Made by a program: the position numbers and the translations under genes
The notes under the pieces: model-generated
What the model saw: the letters and a program-made list of their open reading frames with translations, nothing else
Told to the model about the DNA's origin: nothing
The model's database searches: none
Shown: one piece after another, positions 1-7,492 of the stretch
Position numbering within the stretch: position 1 is the stretch's first letter
Layout of the letters: each line of letters begins with the position of its first letter
Source: JBBCJM01 sp037190175
GTDB taxonomy: Bacteria; Pseudomonadota; Alphaproteobacteria; Rhodobacterales; Rhodobacteraceae
Assembly: GCA_037190175.1 (NCBI GenBank)
Contig: JBBCJM010000202.1
Span: 1 to 9,762, forward strand
DNA length: 9,762 bases
Direction: 5' to 3'

Positions 1-293
1 TGCAGAACACCTCCGGCTTCGTCTATTACGTCTCGATCACCGGCATCACCGGCGCCGCCGCGGCGCAGGCGGGCGATGTCGGCCCCGAGGTGGCGCGGAT
101 CAAGGCGCAGACCGACCTGCCGGTGGTGGTGGGCTTCGGCATCAACACCCCCGAGAGCGCCCGGGCCATCGCCGGGGTGGCCGACGGCTGCGTGGTGGGC
201 TCGGCCATCGTGAAGCTGATCGGCGAGGGCAAACCGCCCGCCGAGGTGCTGGGTTTCGTGGCCTCGCTGGCCGCGGGGGCGCATTCGGCCTGA
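1..293 (+). CDS. trpA: Tryptophan synthase alpha chain, C-terminal part (5' end outside window)
   Basis: The last 96 codons are present, read from base 3 and ending in TGA at 291-293. TrpA cleaves indole-3-glycerol phosphate to indole and glyceraldehyde 3-phosphate, and channels indole to TrpB in the cytosolic alpha2-beta2 complex. The fragment covers the end of the TIM barrel: YYVSITGITGA (the strand-6 region, whose following loop is flexible in TrpA), then LPVVVGFGI (strand 7), then the phosphate-binding turn region DGCVVGSAIVKLI (strand 8), then a C-terminal helix. All of these are typical of the family. trpB would be expected upstream, outside the window. The gene ends eight bases before the first of three palindromic repeats and is convergent with the anti-sigma gene. 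No U-tract terminator is visible, so the repeat hairpins may be the only 3'-end structure. The identification is firm. Confidence 0.96.
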   Translation, partial: QNTSGFVYYVSITGITGAAAAQAGDVGPEVARIKAQTDLPVVVGFGINTPESARAIAGVADGCVVGSAIVKLIGEGKPPAEVLGFVASLAAGAHSA

Positions 294-300
294 GGGGGGC

Positions 301-400
301 GTGGCGGGATGAATCCCGCCCTGCGGCGGCGCCTCTTTCCTGTGTAGGGCGGGGTTCACCCCGCCTTCCGGGCCGTGGGGTGGGATCAATCCCGCCCTAC
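301..400. repeat. Cluster of three 18-nt palindromic (REP-like) repeats
   Basis: Three near-perfect palindromes with 8-bp stems and 2-nt loops lie at 303-320 (GGCGGGATGAATCCCGCC), 348-365 (GGCGGGGTTCACCCCGCC) and 379-396 (GGTGGGATCAATCCCGCC, with one G-T pair). The units alternate in orientation: flanks read GTGGCGGG...CCCGCCCTRC or the reverse complement, GTAGGGCGGG...CCCGCC. This is the head-to-head arrangement seen in REP/BIME elements. The same family recurs at 9691-9762. Stem differences are compensated (GAT/ATC versus GGT/ACC), which suggests that the hairpin is maintained. The cluster lies between convergent genes, and the third unit contains the anti-sigma stop codon. Confidence 0.85.
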
Positions 401-1048
401 CCCCAGCGCCTTGGCCTCCGCCGCCGGCTCCAAAGGCTCGCCCGCGCCGAGGTCGCTCAGCAACCCGTCCAGCAGCATCAGCCCCGCCTCGGAGGCCGGC
501 ACGAAACCCTCGCCGGTGGCGATGCTGGCCACCGCCTGCCAGTCCGCGCCGCTGCGGCAGGCGATGCCGCGTTCCGCCCCCGCCTCGATCATCCGGCAGA
601 GCCCGCCATCGGTGGCAAAGCTGGCCAGCGCCCGGGCGGTGGTGCCGTCCGCCAGCCTCACCTCGCCCCCCGAAGCCGTCCGGCCCAGCGCCGCCGCGGC
701 CACCGCCAGCCCTCCGGCGGGCGCCGGGCGGTGGGCCAGGTAGCCCAGCCCCGCCGCCAGCGCCAGCGAGGCCGCCAGCGCCAGCGGTTGCCAGCGGGGA
801 CGGCGCAGGGGGATCACCTGCGCCGAGGGTGCGGCCAGGATCGCCTGCACCAGCCGGTCGGGCACCGGCCCCGCCTCCTCCTCCAGCGCCGCGCAGGCCA
901 GCGCCCGGCTCTGCACGTAAAGCTCGAACCGCCGGGCCAGCCCGGGGTCGGCGGCCACCCGCGAAAGCAGCCGCCCGGCCTCCTCGGGGCGCAACTCGCC
1001 GTCCGCCAGCGCCATCAGCATCGTGTCGTCCTCATCCTCTCGGGTCAT
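386..1048 (-). CDS. Membrane-anchored anti-sigma factor (cognate of the adjacent ECF sigma factor)
   Basis: This 220-aa protein overlaps the sigma gene's stop by ATGA (1045-1048), which suggests translational coupling. The N-terminal cytoplasmic part (about 1-80) has the acidic start and the MALADGEL...EE motif common in anti-sigma domains of the RskA/RsiW-like type, but no HxxxCxxC zinc motif. A single membrane helix spans about 87-105 (WQPLALAASLALAAGLGYLA). It is followed by a periplasmic domain of about 115 residues with two cysteines (C151 and C164) in a GGLCR...GIACR pattern that could form a disulfide. Its expected role is to hold the sigma factor at the inner membrane until an envelope signal arrives. 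The last codons and the stop lie inside a palindromic repeat, so the final GRD residues are repeat-derived. Family membership rests on context and topology; the signal sensed is unknown. Confidence 0.85.
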   Translation of the reverse strand: MTREDEDDTMLMALADGELRPEEAGRLLSRVAADPGLARRFELYVQSRALACAALEEEAGPVPDRLVQAILAAPSAQVIPLRRPRWQPLALAASLALAAGLGYLAHRPAPAGGLAVAAAALGRTASGGEVRLADGTTARALASFATDGGLCRMIEAGAERGIACRSGADWQAVASIATGEGFVPASEAGLMLLDGLLSDLGAGEPLEPAAEAKALGVGRD

Positions 1049-1572
1049 CTTCCCTCTCCGTGCCGGCCCCGGCCGGGGGTGTCGTCCAGTCCCAGCGCGG
1101 CGTTCAGCCCCGCGCGCGCCCGCGACAGCCGGCTCATCACCGTGCCCTCGGGGATCTCCAGCGCCGCGGCGGCCTCGCGGTAGCGCAGCCCCTCGACGCA
1201 GACCAGCATCAGCACCGCGCGCTGCTCCTCGGGCAGTCCGTCGATGGCGCGGCGCACGGCGGCCAGATGCAGGCGGTTCTCGGCCACCTCGCGCCCGTCC
1301 GCGCCGATCAGCGCGGGATCATCCGCCACGTCCTCTACCGCCACCGCCTCGCGCCGGGTGCGCGTCTGGTCCACAAAGGCGTTGCGCAGGATGCGGAACA
1401 TCCAGGCGTCCAGCCGCGTGCCGGGCTGGTAGGACGACAGGTTGCGCAATGCCTTCTCGCAGGCGATCTGCACCAGGTCGTCCGCCGGGGCCCGCGCCCC
1501 GGCCAGGCTGCGCGCGAAGGCCCGCAGGCGGGGCAGGAGCGCGATCATCTCGGCCTTCACCTGCTCGGACAC
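1045..1572 (-). CDS. ECF-type RNA polymerase sigma factor
   Basis: A 175-aa protein with the two-domain ECF layout. Sigma-2 covers about residues 8-72 and contains DDLVQ (31-35) and the region 2.3/2.4-like stretch DAWMFRILRNAFVDQTRTRR. A short linker (about 73-100) follows, then sigma-4 at about 109-156 with LPEEQRAVLML and the helix-turn-helix YREAAAALEIPEGTVMSRLSRAR. No region 1 or 3 is present. The start is taken as GTG at 1570-1572 because an AAGGAGG ribosome site (1579-1585 on the opposite strand) lies 6 nt before it; an internal GTG four codons later is poorly spaced. The anti-sigma gene follows with a 4-nt overlap. An ECF-type promoter pattern faces this gene, suggesting autoregulation. 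The exact ECF group is not assigned. Confidence 0.93.
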   Translation of the reverse strand: MSEQVKAEMIALLPRLRAFARSLAGARAPADDLVQIACEKALRNLSSYQPGTRLDAWMFRILRNAFVDQTRTRREAVAVEDVADDPALIGADGREVAENRLHLAAVRRAIDGLPEEQRAVLMLVCVEGLRYREAAAALEIPEGTVMSRLSRARAGLNAALGLDDTPGRGRHGEGR

Positions 1573-1611
1573 ACGCCGCCTCCTTGCCCTCTCGCGCCAC
1601 GTCACCAGATG

Positions 1612-1637
1612 AACGGCAGGGCCGCCAGTGCTATTCC
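1612..1637 (-). promoter_or_regulatory. Predicted ECF-type promoter of the sigma/anti-sigma operon
   Basis: On the minus strand GGAAT (1637-1633) is followed after exactly 17 nt by CGTT (1615-1612). This fits the known ECF pattern of a GGAA-type -35 and a CGT-type -10. Transcription would start about 35 nt before the GTG of the sigma gene. The same two words with the same spacing face the other way for the protease gene. The word match is seen; promoter activity is inferred. Confidence 0.7.
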
Positions 1638-1660
1638 CGGGAACCGGGGAAATTTCGGCG

Positions 1661-1686
1661 GGAATGAAGGCGGGGTCTCGCGCGTT
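1661..1686 (+). promoter_or_regulatory. Predicted ECF-type promoter of the S8 protease gene
   Basis: GGAAT (1661-1665), 17 nt, then CGTT (1683-1686) matches the opposite-facing sigma promoter in both elements and in spacing; both are preceded by CG (CGGGAAT). Transcription would start near 1693, followed by a short leader with the ribosome site AAGGA (1705-1709) and ATG at 1717. A sigma factor coded next door is the obvious candidate to use it. Confidence 0.7.
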
Positions 1687-1716
1687 TCCCCGAAGGGCTG
1701 CGGAAAGGACCGGACC

Positions 1717-3024
<1,308 letters not shown>

Positions 3025-3045
3025 GATTGCACGGCCGCGCGGCGC

Positions 3046-3062
3046 CGGGTTACGCAAACCCG
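3046..3062. promoter_or_regulatory. Inverted repeat in front of the lactate dehydrogenase gene
   Basis: CGGGTT (3046-3051) and AACCCG (3057-3062) form a perfect 6-bp inverted repeat with a 5-nt centre, 23 nt before the ATG. A poor promoter candidate, TTGCAC-N17-TTACGC (3027-3055), overlaps it. It could be an operator or a weak 3' hairpin for the protease transcript. There is no U tract, so a classic terminator is unlikely. Confidence 0.35.
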
Positions 3063-3085
3063 ACCCATCGCCCGGAGCGCCGCCC

Positions 3086-4249
3086 ATGCCCGTCATCACC
3101 TGCATCGAGGATCTGCGCCGGCTCTACCATGCCCGGGTGCCGCGGATGTTCTTCGACTATGCGGAATCGGGCAGCTATACCGAACAGACCTTCCGCGACA
3201 ACTGCACCGACTTCGCCCGCCTGCGGCTGCGGCAGAAGGTGGCGGTGGACATGTCGGGGCGTTCCACCGCCTCGACCATGATCGGCCGGCCCGTGACCAT
3301 GCCGGTGGCGCTGGCCCCGGTGGGGCTGACCGGGATGCAGCACGCCGACGGCGAGATCAAGGCGGCCCGGGCGGCCGCGGCCTTCGGGGTGCCCTTCACC
3401 CTCTCCACCATGTCGATCTGTTCCATCGAGGACGTGGCCGAGGCGACCGGGGCGCCCTTCTGGTTCCAGCTTTACGTGATGCGGGACGAGGAGTTCGTGG
3501 ACGGCATCATCGACCGCGCCCGCAAGGCGGGCTGCGAGGCGCTGGTGCTGACGCTGGACCTGCAGATCCTCGGGCAAAGGCACAAGGACCTGAGGAACGG
3601 CCTCTCCGCCCCCCCGCGGCTGACGATCCCCAACATCATGAACATGATGACGAAACCGCGCTGGTGCCTGGGGATGCTGGGCACGAAACGGCGCAGCTTC
3701 GGCAATATCGTAGGGCACGCCAAGGGGGTGGGGGATCTGGCGTCCCTCAGCAGCTGGACCAACGAGCAGTTCGACCCCCAGCTCGACTGGCGCAAGATCG
3801 CCCGCATCCGCGACCGCTGGGGCGGCAAGCTGATCCTGAAGGGGATCCTGGACGAGGACGACGCCCGCCGCGCCGCCGACTTCGGCGCCGATGCCATCGT
3901 GGTCTCGAACCACGGCGGCCGGCAGCTGGACGGCGCGGTCTCGGCGATCTCGATGCTGCCCCGCATCGTGCGGGCGGTGGGCGAGCAGGTCGAGGTGCAC
4001 ATGGACAGCGGCATCCGCTCGGGCCAGGACGTGCTGAAGGCGCTGGCCCTGGGGGCGAAGGCCACCTACATCGGCCGCGCCTTCGTCTATGGCCTGGGCG
4101 CGATGGGGCAGGCCGGGGTGACGGCGGCGCTGGAGGTCATCCGCAAGGAGCTGGACATCACCATGGCGCTCTGCGGCGAGCGGGACGTGCAGGCGCTGGG
4201 GCGGCACAACCTGCTGATCCCGCGGGATTTCGAGGGCGACTGGGCCTAG
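3086..4249 (+). CDS. lldD: FMN-dependent alpha-hydroxy-acid dehydrogenase, L-lactate dehydrogenase type
   Basis: A 387-aa TIM-barrel flavoprotein of the FMN-dependent alpha-hydroxy-acid oxidase family (LldD, glycolate oxidase, mandelate dehydrogenase), matching family length. Visible signatures are FFDYAESGSY near the N terminus (Y25), ALAPVGLTGM (FMN contact strand), TLDLQILGQRHKDLRNG with the substrate-carboxylate Arg (R165), LKGIL with K252, the catalytic SNHGGRQLDG (H276, R279) and the FMN-phosphate turn MDSGIRSG with YIGRA. It should oxidise L-lactate to pyruvate at the inner membrane face and pass electrons to quinone or cytochrome; related 2-hydroxy acids are possible. GGAG at 3074-3077 supports the ATG. 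It lies 61 bp after the protease gene and ends by sharing CTAG with the convergent MFS gene. No lactate permease or LldR regulator is visible nearby, so the exact substrate stays open. Confidence 0.9.
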   Translation: MPVITCIEDLRRLYHARVPRMFFDYAESGSYTEQTFRDNCTDFARLRLRQKVAVDMSGRSTASTMIGRPVTMPVALAPVGLTGMQHADGEIKAARAAAAFGVPFTLSTMSICSIEDVAEATGAPFWFQLYVMRDEEFVDGIIDRARKAGCEALVLTLDLQILGQRHKDLRNGLSAPPRLTIPNIMNMMTKPRWCLGMLGTKRRSFGNIVGHAKGVGDLASLSSWTNEQFDPQLDWRKIARIRDRWGGKLILKGILDEDDARRAADFGADAIVVSNHGGRQLDGAVSAISMLPRIVRAVGEQVEVHMDSGIRSGQDVLKALALGAKATYIGRAFVYGLGAMGQAGVTAALEVIRKELDITMALCGERDVQALGRHNLLIPRDFEGDWA

Positions 4250-5394
4250 GCCGCCGCCCCGGCCCGGCGGGTGGCCGGGGCCAGCGCCAGCACCACCAGC
4301 AGCATGGCGGCGGCAAAGACGAAGGCCATCCGCAGCCCGAAGCCGCCGGCGATGAAGCCCAGCACGGGCGGGCCGAAGAAATAGCCGAAATAGCCCCAGA
4401 GCGTGGCCCGCGCCACCGCCCGCGCCCGCGCCTCGGGCCGGGCGCTGCGGCCGACCAGCGAGAAGGCGGTGGGCGCGATGACCGAGGAGCCGATCCCCAT
4501 CACGACGAAGCCCGCATAGGCCATGGCAGGCGAGGTCGCCAGGGCCGCCCCCAGCGCCCCGCAGGCCGACAGCGCCGCGCCCCAGGCCAGGAGCCGCACC
4601 GGATCGACCCGGGTGGCGAAGCCCTGGCCGGCCAGCCGGGCGATCCCCATGGTCAGCGCCAGCGCCGCCGGCCCCATCGCCCCCTGCCCCGGGCTGCCGC
4701 CCAGCGTCTGCTCGATATGCAGGGCCGACCAGTTCTCGGCCGCGTTCTCGGTCAGGAAGGCGATCAGCACGATCCCCCCGCCCAGGAGCGGCACCAGCCC
4801 CAGCCCTCCGGTGCCGGGCGCGGGCCGCCCGAGGCCGGCGATCGCCCCGTCGCGCTCGCGCGTCAGCAGCGCCAGCATGAGCCCCGCGCCCGCCATGGCC
4901 CCCATCACCAGCCCCGGCCCCCAGCCCGCGCCGCGCATCGCCCCGGTGGCCAGCGCGCCCGCGGCATAGCCGAAGGAATAGGCGGCATGGCAGAGGTTCA
5001 TCAGATGCAGGTCGCGCTCGTTCTCCAGCGCCGCCACCCGGGCGTTCATCAGCACGTCGGTCAGCCCGGTGCCGGCCCCGGCCGCCAGCATCGCCAGCGG
5101 GAACAGCCAGACCGAGGCCGCCTGCCCCGGCAGCGCGAAGGCCAGCGCCATGGCCGCAGTGGCCAAGGGGAGCGCCAGCCGCCCCATCCGGGCGCCGAAG
5201 GCGGGCGCGGCCAGCATGGCCATGACCGCCGCGACGGGGGTGACGAAGATCAGCAGGCCCAGCTCCGCCTCCCGCACCCCCAGCATCGCCATCAGGTCGG
5301 GCAGCACCGCGGCATAGGTCCCCCACAGGAGCCCCATGGCGGCAAATGCCGCCAGCGGCGCGCGCGCCACGGACAACAGGGATCGGGCCGGCAT
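4246..5394 (-). CDS. Major facilitator superfamily transporter (YbjJ-like)
   Basis: A 382-aa inner-membrane protein with about twelve hydrophobic helices and a short central loop near residues 178-198. The first helix region (AAFAAMGLLWGTYAAVLPDL) and the motif TDVLMNARVAALE...LMNLCHAAYSFG recall the YbjJ/fucose-permease-like MFS branch. ENWSALHIEQ lies after TM7, and IAPTAFSLVGR fits the TM10-11 loop. The start ATG (5394-5392) has an AAAGGAG site 8 nt before it. Its stop TAG overlaps the stop of the lactate dehydrogenase gene on the other strand. The substrate cannot be read from sequence. Despite adjacency to lldD, the convergent orientation gives no operon support for lactate transport. 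An inverted repeat GGACAA/TTGTCC (5460-5482) lies 66 nt upstream but is short. Confidence 0.88.
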   Translation of the reverse strand: MPARSLLSVARAPLAAFAAMGLLWGTYAAVLPDLMAMLGVREAELGLLIFVTPVAAVMAMLAAPAFGARMGRLALPLATAAMALAFALPGQAASVWLFPLAMLAAGAGTGLTDVLMNARVAALENERDLHLMNLCHAAYSFGYAAGALATGAMRGAGWGPGLVMGAMAGAGLMLALLTRERDGAIAGLGRPAPGTGGLGLVPLLGGGIVLIAFLTENAAENWSALHIEQTLGGSPGQGAMGPAALALTMGIARLAGQGFATRVDPVRLLAWGAALSACGALGAALATSPAMAYAGFVVMGIGSSVIAPTAFSLVGRSARPEARARAVARATLWGYFGYFFGPPVLGFIAGGFGLRMAFVFAAAMLLVVLALAPATRRAGAAA

Positions 5395-5468
5395 GACGGG
5401 AACTCCTTTCCCCGCCAGCTAGCGCGCGGCACCGGCAAGGGCAAGCCCGCCACAGAACCGGACAACTC

Positions 5469-5566
5469 GATTCAAATTGTCCCCCTGCTGCCTTCTTCTG
5501 TCCATAAATATCCCACGGGGGGTCCGGGGGGTGTGAAACCCCCCGGCCTCTCCGCAGGCCGCAACG
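5469..5566 (+). repeat. Dispersed ~97-nt repeat, copy 1, with 9-bp GC hairpin
   Basis: This copy matches 8528-8624. Shared blocks in order are TCAAATTG, a pyrimidine-rich stretch, CCATAAATATCC, a run of G plus TCC, a hairpin, and CTCTCCGCAGGCCGC. The hairpin is CCGGGGGGT / ACCCCCCGG (5524-5546, loop GTGAA). It fills the gap between the flavoprotein stop and the MFS start, both minus strand. No U tract follows on either strand, so it is not a standard terminator, though it may stabilise or end transcripts. Confidence 0.85.
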
Positions 5567-5567
5567 C

Positions 5568-6476
5568 CTACAAACCGTATGCCGGCATCAGCGAGCGGTG
5601 GCAGGCGGTGCCGGCGACCGCGCCGCGGGCCACGGCCAGCGGGGCCGAGGGGGTGGCATGGGCCAGATCGCCCGCGGCGAAGACGCCGGGCACCGAGGTC
5701 GCGCCGTGCTCGTCCACCTCGACATGCGGGCCGCAGGGCCCCTCGGCCATGGCGCAGCCCAGCTGCGCGGCCAGGTCGCAGGCGGGCTCGGTGTCGGGTG
5801 CGAGGTAGAGCGCGCCGCAGTCCACCGCCTCGCCGCCCGCCAGCCGCACCGCGCGCAGATGCCCGCCCTCGTGCTCCAGCGCCAGGGGCGGGCGGTCCTC
5901 CACCGCCACCCCCTGCGCCTCGAGCGTCGCCCGGTCCTCCGGCGCCAGGTCCTGCCCGGCGGTCAGCACGCCCACCTGTCCGGTCCATTCCCCCAGCATC
6001 AGCGCCTGGTGCGGCAGGACGGGCCGGGTCATCAGCACCAGCGTGGGCAGGTCGGCCAGCTCGTGGCCGTGGCAATAGGGGCAATGCACCGCCGAGACGC
6101 CCCAGCATTCCGCCAGCCCCGGCAGGCCGGGCAGCAGGTCGCGCATCCCGAAGGCCAGCACCAGCCGGCGCGCCAGTGTCTCGCGGCCGGCCTCGTCGGT
6201 CAGGCGGAAGGCATCGGCCTTGCCCTCGGCCCGCGCCACCCCCGCATCGACCCGCGAGACGGTCGGATAGGCCGCCAGATCCCGCCGGCCCTGCGCGACG
6301 ATCTCGGCCGGGGCCCGCCCGTCCAGCCCGAAGACCCCGTGGCTGGCCGGCGAGAAGCGGTTGCGCGGCAGGCCGGTGTCGAAGACCGCCACCCGCCGCC
6401 GTCCCCGCGCCAGCATCAGCGCCGCGGTGAGCCCGGCGAAACTGCCGCCCACCACGGCCACGTCGAAAGGTTCCAT
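5568..6476 (-). CDS. Thioredoxin-reductase-like FAD oxidoreductase with CPYC motif
   Basis: A 302-aa flavoprotein. Residues 1-30 form an FAD-binding Rossmann fold (FDVAVVGGSFAGLTAA), followed by PRNRFSPASHGVFGLDG, as in the TrxR family. The redox pair C132-P-Y-C135 sits in VHCPYCHGHE, and GVFAAGD (264-270) is the second FAD contact. The central segment where thioredoxin reductase has its NADPH glycine motif reads PTLVLMTRPVLPHQALML and lacks GxGxxA/G. This suggests either another electron partner (O2 or a small dithiol, as in GliT/HlmI-type dithiol oxidases) or altered pyridine-nucleotide binding. The start is set at MEPFDVAVVGG; a frame-consistent ATG 16 codons earlier would add a non-conserved leader that lies over a TATATA-like promoter box (about 6510-6517). 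Divergent from rplY. Confidence 0.85.
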   Translation of the reverse strand: MEPFDVAVVGGSFAGLTAALMLARGRRRVAVFDTGLPRNRFSPASHGVFGLDGRAPAEIVAQGRRDLAAYPTVSRVDAGVARAEGKADAFRLTDEAGRETLARRLVLAFGMRDLLPGLPGLAECWGVSAVHCPYCHGHELADLPTLVLMTRPVLPHQALMLGEWTGQVGVLTAGQDLAPEDRATLEAQGVAVEDRPPLALEHEGGHLRAVRLAGGEAVDCGALYLAPDTEPACDLAAQLGCAMAEGPCGPHVEVDEHGATSVPGVFAAGDLAHATPSAPLAVARGAVAGTACHRSLMPAYGL

Positions 6477-6547
6477 GCCGCGATCCCCGTGCAAACTGCC
6501 TCGGCCAGATATATAGGAGCCCATCGCCGGCCGCGGGAAAATCCCCC

Positions 6548-6576
6548 TTTCGCCGCGCGGAAATCCCCGCTATAGG
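6548..6576 (+). promoter_or_regulatory. Possible rplY promoter
   Basis: TATAGG (6571-6576) is a fair -10, with TTTCGC (6548-6553) 17 nt upstream as a weak -35. This would give a leader of about 57 nt. The -35 match is poor, so this is only a candidate. Confidence 0.3.
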
Positions 6577-6639
6577 CCGCGGGTCGCGCCGCACACCCTT
6601 GGAGGGCGGCGGACGGAAAGCAAGCATTGGAGAGACATC

Positions 6640-7239
6640 ATGGCTGGCGAGATCCCCGATCTTCTGGCCGAGGTGCGGACGGGGACAGGCAAGGGGGCCG
6701 CCCGTCAGGCTCGTCGCGAGAGCTACGTACCCGGCATCGTCTATGGCGGCGGCGTTGACCCGCAGCCGATCAACATCAGGTTCAACTACCTGCTGAAGCT
6801 GCTGAAGGCCGGCCGCTTCAAGTCCAAGCTCTGGAACCTCAAGGTCGAGGGGCAGGAGGACGTGCGCGTGATCTGCCGCAACGTGCAGCGCGACGTGGTG
6901 AAGGACCTGCCCACGCATCTGGACCTGATGCGCCTGCGGCAGACCAGCCGGATCAACCTCTTCATCCACGTCGAGTTCGTGAACCACGAGGCGGCCCCGG
7001 GGCTGAAGCGCGGCGGCACGCTGGTGGTGGTGCGCCCCGAGGTGGAGCTGGAGGTGACCGCGGGCGAGATCCCGGAGAAGATCGTGGTCGATCTCGCCGG
7101 CCGCAACATCGGCGACGTGATCCACATCAACGACGTGGCGCTGCCCGAGGGCGCGAAGCCCACCATCGACCGCAACTTCGTGATCGCCAACATCTCGGCC
7201 CCCTCGGGGCTGCGGTCGGAAGAGAACGAAGAGGGCTGA
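6640..7239 (+). CDS. rplY: 50S ribosomal protein L25/general stress protein Ctc
   Basis: A 199-aa protein, the long two-domain L25/TL5/Ctc form. The N-terminal 5S rRNA-binding domain (about 1-95) shows EVRTGTGKGAARQARRESYVPGIVYG and NYLLKLLKAG. The C-terminal TL5 beta domain (about 98-185) shows LFIHVEFVNHEAAPGLKRGG and GDVIHINDVALPEG. A charged tail ends SEENEEG. It binds 5S rRNA in the large subunit central protuberance. GGAGAG (6629-6634) supports the ATG. The gene often precedes pth; here a strong hairpin follows instead and no pth is seen in the window, so it appears to be transcribed alone. Confidence 0.96.
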   Translation: MAGEIPDLLAEVRTGTGKGAARQARRESYVPGIVYGGGVDPQPINIRFNYLLKLLKAGRFKSKLWNLKVEGQEDVRVICRNVQRDVVKDLPTHLDLMRLRQTSRINLFIHVEFVNHEAAPGLKRGGTLVVVRPEVELEVTAGEIPEKIVVDLAGRNIGDVIHINDVALPEGAKPTIDRNFVIANISAPSGLRSEENEEG

Positions 7240-7255
7240 TCCCCTGCCGGATAAG

Positions 7256-7297
7256 GGACGGGCGCGCGGGCTGCCGGCCCGCGTGCCCGTCCTGTTT
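7256..7297 (+). terminator. Terminator hairpin after rplY
   Basis: A 16-bp stem pairs GGACGGGC-G-CGCGGGC (7256-7271) with GCCCGCG-T-GCCCGTCC (7277-7292), with one G-U pair and a TGCCG loop. The short run TGTTT (7293-7297) follows. It lies 16 nt after the stop codon. The stem is very stable but the U tract is short. Confidence 0.75.
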
Positions 7298-7352
7298 CCG
7301 GGGCCCCGCCGGCGGAACCGCGCGGATGGCGGCAGATAATTTCGCCCCGCCC

Positions 7353-7381
7353 TCGCAATCCGGCCGCCCGCGTGCTATATG
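7353..7381 (+). promoter_or_regulatory. Possible csp promoter with ~105-nt leader
   Basis: TATATG (7376-7381) is a reasonable -10, with TCGCAA (7353-7358) at 17 nt spacing as a weak -35. It predicts a start near 7388 and a leader of about 105 nt before the cold shock gene. The leader carries GCCGCT/AGCGGC (7448-7469) and TTCC-AAT-GGAA (7471-7481), the latter touching the ribosome site. A long structured leader is common for cold shock genes. Confidence 0.4.
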
Positions 7382-7492
7382 GGCGGGGCATCTAAAGTTT
7401 CGAACCCTGTTCCTTCTCGGCTCAGCTTCGATCTCCAGCTCTGCCGGGCCGCTACGCTGTGTGAGCGGCATTCCAATGGAAGGAACGACACG

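Noticed and set aside
301..400. CRISPR-like array
   Set aside because: The units are palindromes in alternating orientation with irregular short spacers; no direct-repeat/spacer periodicity and no cas genes.
5460..5482. GGACAA/TTGTCC inverted repeat upstream of the MFS gene as an operator
   Set aside because: Only 6 bp per arm with an 11-nt gap, and it partly overlaps the dispersed repeat; too weak to call.
3050..5808. Long open frames on both strands over the lactate dehydrogenase and MFS genes
   Set aside because: Low-complexity Arg/Gly/Pro/Ala-rich translations with no domain pattern, fully overlapping well-supported genes in other frames.
6477..6524. Upstream ATG adding 16 residues to the flavoprotein
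   Set aside because: The extra residues precede the conserved FAD fold, have no ribosome site, and overlap a TATATA-like promoter box.
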